Made by a program: the position numbers and the translations under genes. Positions 1-5,413 of a stretch of DNA of 6,239 nucleotides are shown here, one piece after another. The notes under the pieces are model-generated. The model was not told where the DNA came from, did no database searches, and saw only the letters and a program-made list of their open reading frames with translations. Source of the stretch: Opitutia bacterium (GTDB lineage Bacteria > Verrucomicrobiota > Verrucomicrobiia > Opitutales > Opitutaceae); contig JANXWT010000462.1 in the NCBI GenBank assembly GCA_025351035.1, positions 1 to 6,239 on the forward strand, written 5' to 3'. Within the stretch, counting starts at the first letter, position 1. Every line of letters begins with the position of its first letter.

Positions 1-139
1 CAACAGCTACTTTATCGGTTGGAGTGACCTGGGTGGTTGAGGTTGCCGTTGTTGAAGTGGCTGTGCCAAATATATTTTGCTGTGCATTTGCGCCAGCTAC
101 GAAGACTATCGCTGAAACCATTGTAAAAATTCTTTTCAT
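1..139 (-). CDS. N-terminal part of a secreted protein of unknown function (3' end off the window)
   Basis: Reading the minus strand from the ATG at 139-137 gives 46 open codons to the window edge. The peptide starts MKRIFTMVSAIVFVAGANAQ: a basic n-region, a hydrophobic core at about residues 4-15 and an A-N-A signal peptidase I site, so cleavage is expected after residue 19. The mature start is rich in Thr, Ser and Ala (roughly residues 26-38), a low-complexity linker common at the start of exported Bacteroidetes proteins. A TAnnTTTG promoter element lies 27 bases upstream and there is no Shine-Dalgarno site, as usual in that phylum. No domain is visible in the part present, so function cannot be assigned. 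It is divergent from the E1 fragment at 271. A second Met at residue 7 is a less likely start because it would shorten the signal peptide. Confidence 0.7.
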   Translation of the reverse strand, partial: MKRIFTMVSAIVFVAGANAQQNIFGTATSTTATSTTQVTPTDKVAV

Positions 140-165
140 GACGGTTTATTTTAGATTGTTGATGC

Positions 166-173
166 CAAAGATA
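166..173 (-). promoter_or_regulatory. Bacteroidetes-type -7 promoter box for the secreted-protein gene
   Basis: The minus strand reads TATCTTTG, an exact match to the TAnnTTTG -7 consensus of the Bacteroidetes primary sigma factor. It lies 27 bases before the ATG at 139, a sensible leader length. A -33 TTTG element is not clear at the expected distance, so the call rests on the -7 box, its position and the matching divergent box. Confidence 0.5.
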
Positions 174-245
174 GTAAAACGGATAAATCTTTTTGAAATT
201 GTTGGACCGTTAGGAGATTTTTAACAAAGCTGCCCGCATAATTTA

Positions 246-253
246 TACTTTTG
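246..253 (+). promoter_or_regulatory. Bacteroidetes-type -7 promoter box for the E1 gene
   Basis: TACTTTTG matches the TAnnTTTG consensus exactly and sits 17 bases before the ATG at 271, which would leave a very short leader of about 10 bases. The T-run at 218-222 is the only -33 candidate, and it is weak in sequence and spacing. Together with the box at 166-173 this makes a divergent promoter pair. Confidence 0.5.
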
Positions 254-270
254 TACCGATAACCGATTAT

Positions 271-465
271 ATGGACACAACAAATACCAACGATGCTGTT
301 CTGCAGCAAAACCTCACTTTTGATAAGTTCAGGACCGAGGTGCTGAAAGATTACCAGGTTGCCTGCGAAAGCCGGGAAACCAGCCTGCTTGGCCGTAAGG
401 AAGTATTGACCGGGAAGGCCAAATTCGGGATATTCGGCGACGGAAAGGAAGTGGCCCAACTGGCC
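271..465 (+). CDS. 5' fragment of a Bacteroidetes-type 2-oxoacid dehydrogenase E1 (thiamine diphosphate-dependent)
   Basis: About the first 63-65 codons resemble the N-terminus of the fused alpha/beta E1 (branched-chain or related 2-oxoacid dehydrogenase) common in Bacteroidetes, from memory a protein of over 650 residues. The recognisable stretches are FRTEVLKDYQVACESRE (21-37), SLLGRKEVLTGKAKFG (38-53) and FGDGKEVAQLA (55-65). In the family this is followed by a Met-Ala-Lys segment and the thiamine diphosphate-binding domain. Here the frame instead enters an Hpt-like sequence at residue 66 and stops at 637-639. All catalytic and cofactor-binding parts are therefore missing and the fragment cannot act as an E1. 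The ATG follows a TAnnTTTG box with no Shine-Dalgarno site. Base composition is clearly less GC-rich than the rest of the window. The most likely cause is a chimeric sequence join. A naturally broken gene is the alternative. Confidence 0.65.
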
Positions 466-468
466 CAC
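457..468. other. probable chimeric join between two genomes
   Basis: The reading frame that opens at 271 is E1-like to residue 65 and Hpt-like from residue 66, with no linker. The local sequence contains TGGCCCAA (452-459) closely followed by TGGCCCAC (461-468), so a few shared bases could have bridged two molecules or reads. Composition, likely phylum and protein family all change at this point. The exact base cannot be fixed because both parents may share CTGGCC. Confidence 0.6.
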
Positions 469-639
469 CGGTGTGTCGGCCCCAGCGCCAACTGTGGAAT
501 GAATTCGATCCTCCCACCGCTGCGGGCACTGGAAGCGATGGGACGGGCGGGACAACTGGCCGGAGCCGATGTGGCCATTGCCAGTGCCAACGCGGAATTC
601 CGACGCATCCGCACGTTTTTTACCGAGCGTTTCAATTAG
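463..639 (+). CDS. C-terminal remnant of a histidine phosphotransfer (Hpt) domain protein
   Basis: The 58 residues from A65 of the frame to the TAG at 637-639 look like the second half of an Hpt domain, which relays phosphate between response-regulator receiver domains in phosphorelays. The phosphohistidine region reads AHRCVGPSANCGM. It matches the H-x-x-K-G-x-S-A-N-x-G pattern with His at the expected place, but Val replaces the usual Lys. It is followed by the usual helix LRALEAMGRAGQLAGADV and a final helix EFRRIRTFFTE. The N-terminal helices, and any attached kinase or receiver domains, are missing because the upstream sequence belongs to another gene. The stop is 46 bases before rsmE. 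Composition matches the GC-rich right part of the window, so this belongs with rsmE. Family assignment is by motif and helix pattern only. Confidence 0.55.
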   Translation, partial: AHRCVGPSANCGMNSILPPLRALEAMGRAGQLAGADVAIASANAEFRRIRTFFTERFN

Positions 640-685
640 CTCGATCCCAAGAAATCTCTCCGGGGCACCAAGCCTCCAATGCACC

Positions 686-1438
686 ATGCCTGACTTCCGC
701 GCTTACGCTCCCGACGCTTCGGTCGCCGCCAAGGAAATCCGGCTCGCGGCGGACGAGAGCCATCACCTCGTGACGGTGAACCGGTGCAGCCGCGGCGATC
801 CCGTCGTGGCGTTCGACGGCCGCGGGCGCGAGTGGATTTGCGAATGCCTCGACGCCGCCAAGTCCGCCACGCTCCTCCGCGTGAAGGAATCGCGCCAAGC
901 CGCGCCGCTCGCGCACGCGATGACGCTCGCGCAGGCGTTGCCGAAAGGCGCGACGATGGACGACATCGTGCGCCAAGCCACCGAGGTCGGCGCCGCGCGC
1001 ATCGTGCCGCTCCTCAGCGAGCGCACGCAGGTGCACCTCGACGGCGACCGCGCCGGCAAGAAGACCGACAAGTGGCGCACCGCCGCGATCGAAGCCGCCA
1101 AGCAATGCGGCAATCCGTGGCTGCCCGAGATTGCTCCGATCCAAGACGCCACGGCATTCATGCAGTCGGCGACCGGCTACGATTTGAAACTCATCGCCAG
1201 CCTGCACGCCGGCACGACGACGTTGAAGAAAGCCCTCGCGCTCTACGCGGCGAAACACAGCCACGCTCCACGCAAGGTGCTGTGGCTCGTCGGCCCCGAG
1301 GGAGATTTTTCACCCGGCGAAATGACGACGGCAATCAACGCCGGCTTCCAGCCGATCACGCTCGGCCCGCTCGTGCTCCGCAGCGACACCGCCGCGGTGT
1401 ATGCGCTGAGCATCCTGAGCTATGAGCTACAGAGCTGA
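686..1438 (+). CDS. rsmE: 16S rRNA (uracil1498-N3)-methyltransferase RsmE
   Basis: A 250-residue SPOUT-class methyltransferase, the usual RsmE length, that transfers a methyl group from S-adenosylmethionine to N3 of U1498 in helix 44 of 16S rRNA. The N-terminal PUA-like RNA-binding domain covers about residues 1-70 (ESHHLVTVNRCSRGD at 24-38). The knotted catalytic domain follows, with KGATMDDIVRQATEVGAARI (87-106), SERT (111-114), EAAKQCGNP (136-144), the SAM-binding loop GPEGDFSPGEM (203-213) and the knot segment LGPLVLRSDTAAVYAL (226-241). The family more often has GPEGGF and R-x-E-T-A; the D205 and S-D-T variants are conservative. The ATG at 686 gives the family N-terminus MPDFRAYAP. Longer in-frame starts would overlap the Hpt gene. 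No clear Shine-Dalgarno is seen. The GxxExxY unit begins directly after its stop. Confidence 0.93.
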   Translation: MPDFRAYAPDASVAAKEIRLAADESHHLVTVNRCSRGDPVVAFDGRGREWICECLDAAKSATLLRVKESRQAAPLAHAMTLAQALPKGATMDDIVRQATEVGAARIVPLLSERTQVHLDGDRAGKKTDKWRTAAIEAAKQCGNPWLPEIAPIQDATAFMQSATGYDLKLIASLHAGTTTLKKALALYAAKHSHAPRKVLWLVGPEGDFSPGEMTTAINAGFQPITLGPLVLRSDTAAVYALSILSYELQS

Positions 1439-1444
1439 TTTTTC

Positions 1445-1462
1445 TCACGCAAAGACGCAAAG
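1445..1462 (+). repeat. left arm of inverted CGCAAAG-type repeats flanking the GxxExxY gene
   Basis: TCACGCAAAG (1445-1454) is followed directly by a second unit ACGCAAAG (1455-1462), giving an 8-base tandem (N)CGCAAAG. It starts six bases after the rsmE stop codon and ends three bases before the ATG of the GxxExxY gene. The first ten bases occur as an exact inverted copy at 1870-1879 on the other side of that gene. Confidence 0.7.
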
Positions 1463-1465
1463 CAG

Positions 1466-1852
1466 ATGACGGAAAACGAGATTTCAAGAGACGTGGTTGA
1501 TGCCGCGTTCAAGCTACACACGGAGCTTGGCCCCGGGTTGCTGGAGTCTGTCTACGAGGCACTGCTGGCGCGGGACCTCGAGTCACGCGGCCTGCAAGTT
1601 GTCCGGCAAAAGCCGATTCCGTTCGAACATCGCGGCATGAAATTCGACGAAGGTTTTCGAGCCGATCTGATGGTCAACAATCTCGTGATCATCGAGCTGA
1701 AATCAGTCGAGGAACTGCACCCTTCGCACAAGAAACAGCTCAAGACTTATCTCAAGCTGAGCGGCAAGAGACTCGGCCTGCTGATTAATTTCGGAGCGCC
1801 ACTGATCAAGGATGGAATCCACCGAGTTGTGCTCGGCCTTCCCGATTCCTGA
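1466..1852 (+). CDS. GxxExxY family protein (PD-(D/E)XK nuclease-like fold)
   Basis: 128 residues, the usual size for the GxxExxY family. The name-giving motif is at residues 24-30 (G-L-L-E-S-V-Y). A PD-(D/E)XK-like core follows: D67 in FRADLMVNN, then E77-L-K79 in VIIELKSVEEL, then Q91 in QLKTYL and the closing strand RLGLLINFG (102-110). These positions fit a metal-dependent nuclease fold, but to my knowledge the biological role of the family is not established. There is no signal peptide or membrane segment, so it is probably cytoplasmic. The gene lies between inverted CGCAAAG-type repeats, with the left arm ending three bases before the ATG and the right arm starting two bases after the stop, so gene and repeats behave like a unit inserted between rsmE and the convergent lipoyl-domain gene. 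No transposase is present. The ATG fits the family N-terminus (T-E-N-E-I-S). Confidence 0.88.
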   Translation: MTENEISRDVVDAAFKLHTELGPGLLESVYEALLARDLESRGLQVVRQKPIPFEHRGMKFDEGFRADLMVNNLVIIELKSVEELHPSHKKQLKTYLKLSGKRLGLLINFGAPLIKDGIHRVVLGLPDS

Positions 1853-1853
1853 A

Positions 1854-1879
1854 CTTTGCGCCTTGGCGGCTTTGCGTGA
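1854..1879 (-). repeat. right arm of inverted CGCAAAG-type repeats flanking the GxxExxY gene
   Basis: Three tandem 8-base units, CTTTGCGC (1854-1861), CTTGGCGG (1862-1869) and CTTTGCGT (1870-1877), followed by GA. CTTTGCGTGA at 1870-1879 is the exact reverse complement of 1445-1454. The arm fills most of the 35-base gap between two convergent genes. It has no stem followed by a T-run, so it is not a standard intrinsic terminator. Confidence 0.7.
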
Positions 1880-1887
1880 ACCAAAAC

Positions 1888-2388
1888 TCACTTCCGGCTC
1901 GCCAAATACTTCGTCACGTCGTCTCCCGAGACGCGGCCGCCGGGACCGGTGGATTCGATGTCGCCGATCTTCGTGTGATCGAGGCCGGCTTCCTGCGTCA
2001 GCTTGATGGCGCGCGGAGTCCACACGAGATTCTTGTTCGCGGCCGGAGCTGCGGTCGCGGCGGGTGCCGCGTGGGTCGCGTGCGCGGCGACTTCGGCGTC
2101 GTGCTTCGCGGTCGCGATGGCGAGGTGCTGCAGGCTTTGGTCCGTCGTCTCCATGCGGAAGAGCGTCTGGCCGGACGACTTCACGTCGCCCTTGTTGCCG
2201 TGCACCGCGAGAATCGTGCCGCCGGCGGGTGACTCGAAATCGAACGCGGATTTGTCGCTCTCGAGTTCGGCGAGCTTCTGGCCTTTCGCGACCTTGGCGC
2301 CGGGCGCGACGACAATATTGACGATCGTCAGTTCGCTGACGGTCGCGCCCATCGAGGGCATCGGAACATCAATGGTGAAAGAGGACAT
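1888..2388 (-). CDS. lipoyl-domain and E3-binding-domain protein lacking an acyltransferase core
   Basis: 166 residues with the front end of a 2-oxoacid dehydrogenase E2 subunit. Residues 3-80 form a biotinyl/lipoyl domain with the lipoylation motif ESDKS (predicted lipoyl-Lys46) and the following SPAGGTIL turn. Residues 92-118 are an Ala/His/Pro-rich flexible linker. Residues 121-163 match a peripheral subunit-binding (E3-binding) domain (TPRAIKLTQEAGLDHTKI, then GPGGRVSGDDVTKYL). The E2 catalytic domain, normally over 200 residues with an H-x-x-x-D-G motif, is absent and the frame stops right after the E3-binding domain. It could carry acyl groups or tether dihydrolipoamide dehydrogenase in the manner of protein X, or be the remains of an E2 gene; the sequence does not decide this. 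Its ATG lies eight bases after the kdsA stop, so the two are probably cotranscribed. In-frame extensions upstream of 2388 only shadow kdsA. Confidence 0.85.
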   Translation of the reverse strand: MSSFTIDVPMPSMGATVSELTIVNIVVAPGAKVAKGQKLAELESDKSAFDFESPAGGTILAVHGNKGDVKSSGQTLFRMETTDQSLQHLAIATAKHDAEVAAHATHAAPAATAAPAANKNLVWTPRAIKLTQEAGLDHTKIGDIESTGPGGRVSGDDVTKYLASRK

Positions 2389-2396
2389 GGGAAAAA

Positions 2397-3191
2397 TTAT
2401 TTGCGCGCAACTTTCCAAACGGCGAGGCACGACGCGATGAGCGCCGGCAATTCGAGGAGCGGAATCATGTTGGGGCCGTCGGAGATCGCGTTTTTCGGAT
2501 CGGGATGCGTCTCGAGGAAAAGCCCGCTGGCGCCCGCCGCGAGCGCAGCCTTGGCGAGAGGCGGGACGAATTCGCGCTGACCGCCGCTCTTGCCGCCGGC
2601 GGCGCCGGGCAACTGCACGCTGTGCGTGGCGTCGAACACCGTCGGATAACCGAGCGCGTTCATGATCGCGAAACTGCGCATGTCGACGACAAGATTCTGG
2701 TAACCGAAGGTCGTGCCGCGTTCCGTCTGCCAGATCTCGTGCGCCTTGCCTTCCTTGAGTTTGCCGGTGACGAACTGCATCTCGTGCGGCGAGAGAAACT
2801 GGCCTTTCTTCACGTTGACGGTTCGACCGCTCGCGGCGGCGGCGAGGAGGAGGTCGGTCTGGCGGCTGAGGAACGCGGGAATTTGCAGCACATCGCACAC
2901 GGCGGCGACAGCGGGAATCTGCTGGCGCTCGTGCACGTCGGTGAGGACGGGAAAGCCGTAGTCTTTCTTCATCAGCGCGAGGAGGCGCAGACCTTCCTCG
3001 ATCCCGGTGCCGCGCGGACCGGCGGCGGACGTGCGGTTGGCTTTGTCGAACGAGCCTTTGAAAACGATGTTCAGCTCCGGGTGCTTCTTGCCGAGCTTCC
3101 TGAGCACCTTGCAGACGGCACGACAGACGGCCTCGTTCTCCAGCGAGCAGGGACCGGCGATCAGCAGAAGTTTTTTGGAGTTGAAGAGCAT
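2397..3191 (-). CDS. kdsA: 3-deoxy-8-phosphooctulonate (Kdo-8-phosphate) synthase KdsA
   Basis: A 264-residue cytoplasmic TIM-barrel enzyme that condenses phosphoenolpyruvate with D-arabinose 5-phosphate to Kdo-8-phosphate, the committed step toward the Kdo of lipopolysaccharide. Motifs: IAGPCSLE (11-18), FKGSFDKANR (44-53), TDVHE (84-88), QIPAFLSRQTDLLLAAA (103-119), NVKKGQFLSP (126-135), ERGTTFGYQNLVVDMRS (157-173), FDATHSVQLPG (186-196) and ETHPDP (227-232). Cys15, His190, Glu227 and Asp238 occupy the metal-ligand positions of the metal-dependent KdsA class (Aquifex type); metal-independent enzymes such as that of E. coli have Asn for Cys. The loop after FDKANR reads TSAAGPRG rather than the commoner SSxHSxRG. 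The ATG at 3191 gives a compact N-terminus like the Aquifex enzyme. The gene is downstream of pyrG, separated by the palindrome pair, and upstream of the lipoyl-domain gene. Confidence 0.96.
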   Translation of the reverse strand: MLFNSKKLLLIAGPCSLENEAVCRAVCKVLRKLGKKHPELNIVFKGSFDKANRTSAAGPRGTGIEEGLRLLALMKKDYGFPVLTDVHERQQIPAVAAVCDVLQIPAFLSRQTDLLLAAAASGRTVNVKKGQFLSPHEMQFVTGKLKEGKAHEIWQTERGTTFGYQNLVVDMRSFAIMNALGYPTVFDATHSVQLPGAAGGKSGGQREFVPPLAKAALAAGASGLFLETHPDPKNAISDGPNMIPLLELPALIASCLAVWKVARK

Positions 3192-3204
3192 TTTTTGACG
3201 GTGG

Positions 3205-3267
3205 GGGCCGTTATCCTTAACGGCCCTAGAAATTGTGTCGCGCGAAGGCGGTTAAGGATAACCGCCT
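3205..3267. repeat. REP/REPIN-like pair of palindromes between pyrG and kdsA
   Basis: Two perfect 22-base palindromes, each a 9-bp stem with a 4-base loop: 3205-3226 (arms GGGCCGTTA and TAACGGCCC, loop TCCT) and 3246-3267 (arms AGGCGGTTA and TAACCGCCT, loop AGGA). Both contain the 12-base core GTTATCCTTAAC, but in opposite orientations (3210-3221 on plus, 3251-3262 on minus). The outer arms differ between copies yet remain fully paired within each. The 19-base spacer contains the palindrome TCGCGCGA (3238-3245). This inverted-doublet layout resembles REPIN/BIME elements mobilised by RAYT transposases. In the RNA, two strong hairpins would lie between the pyrG stop and the kdsA start, so they could also affect read-through or RNA stability. 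No T-run follows the second hairpin in the minus direction. Confidence 0.75.
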
Positions 3268-4869
<1,602 letters not shown>

Positions 4870-4890
4870 GGACCAAGGGTAAAATGGTCC
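4870..4890 (-). promoter_or_regulatory. small hairpin immediately before the pyrG GTG start
   Basis: On the minus strand the 21 bases before the start codon form GGACCA, a 9-base loop (TTTTACCCT) and TGGTCC, a perfect 6-bp stem ending at the GTG. The only purine-rich, Shine-Dalgarno-like stretch (GGGAGGA) overlaps the upstream arm and is too far from the GTG in linear sequence, though folding would bring it closer. This might influence translation of pyrG. A 6-bp inverted repeat could also arise by chance. Confidence 0.3.
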
Positions 4891-4992
4891 TCCCGGCCAG
4901 ACACAAGAAAAAGCTTCGCGCGGCAGGCTTCTCGACGGGCGGCGGCGCAAAATAGTTTGCCGCACCCGGCCCACACTCCATCGTCGGCCCGC

Positions 4993-5379
4993 GTGCATTC
5001 CAAACCCCAACTCCTTGTCTGGCTCACCTGCGACGGCGTCCATATCGACCCCGCCACGGGCAAGCACACCATCCTGGGAGTGTTCTCCAACATCCAAGCC
5101 CGGCAGTTCCCCGTCGTGCATCCCTACATGGTCTGGTTCCTCACCCTGACCGATGTCCAAGCCGGCAAGCACAAGATCAAGCTCTCTCTCGGCCTCAATC
5201 CGACGAACCCCGCCGGTCTTATCGAACGAGAGTTCGAGTCCCAGAGTCCGCTCCATCGCATCAACCTCATCAACGAGCTCCGTAACCTCCAATTCGAGCA
5301 ACCCGGCGACTACCACATCCTGATTGAAGTCGACGACGAGCCCATCCTCGCCACCAGCATGGCCGTCACTGGCGGCTGA
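4993..5379 (+). CDS. small conserved protein resembling DUF6941
   Basis: 128 residues from the GTG at 4993 (H-S-K-P-Q-L-L-V-W-L-T-C-D-G-V). No catalytic motif, signal peptide or membrane segment is visible, and the alternating hydrophobic pattern suggests a mostly beta, soluble protein. The layout resembles what I remember of the DUF6941 family: an opening strand (LLVWLTCDGVHID, 6-18), then TGKHTILGVFSNIQA (21-35), a PVVHP turn (39-43), a strand with FLTLTD, and an ending LPF/QPGDYHILIEVDDEPI segment (about 106-121). Members of that family have no known function as far as I know. A longer start, TTG at 4957, would add Pro/Ser-rich residues without family character, so GTG is preferred. The gene is divergent from pyrG across 123 bases in which I see no convincing promoter, and it precedes the kinase gene by 34 bases on the same strand, so the two may be cotranscribed. 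Confidence 0.7.
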   Translation: MHSKPQLLVWLTCDGVHIDPATGKHTILGVFSNIQARQFPVVHPYMVWFLTLTDVQAGKHKIKLSLGLNPTNPAGLIEREFESQSPLHRINLINELRNLQFEQPGDYHILIEVDDEPILATSMAVTGG

Positions 5380-5413
5380 GCCGAGTTTCCCCACCGCAGG
5401 CCGTTTCCCGCTT

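Noticed and set aside
271..639. A genuine novel E1-Hpt fusion protein of 122 residues
   Set aside because: Both halves are incomplete, their composition and likely phylum differ, and the switch occurs at shared short sequence, all of which favour an artefactual join.
632..1264. Minus-strand open frame of 210 codons opposite rsmE
   Set aside because: Arg/Gly/Ala-rich shadow with no motif; rsmE on the plus strand is clear and full length.
1445..1879. CRISPR-like repeat array
   Set aside because: Units are 8 bases, tandem and on either side of a gene in inverted orientation; there are no regularly spaced repeats with unique spacers.
1854..1880. Intrinsic terminator between the convergent GxxExxY and lipoyl-domain genes
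   Set aside because: The segment is a tandem of 8-base units rather than a stem-loop with a T-run; the only self-complementary part (CGCC-TT-GGCG) has too small a loop.
2389..2898. N-terminal extension of the lipoyl-domain frame into kdsA
   Set aside because: The extension is Arg-rich out-of-frame kdsA sequence; the lipoyl domain begins properly at the ATG at 2388, eight bases after the kdsA stop.
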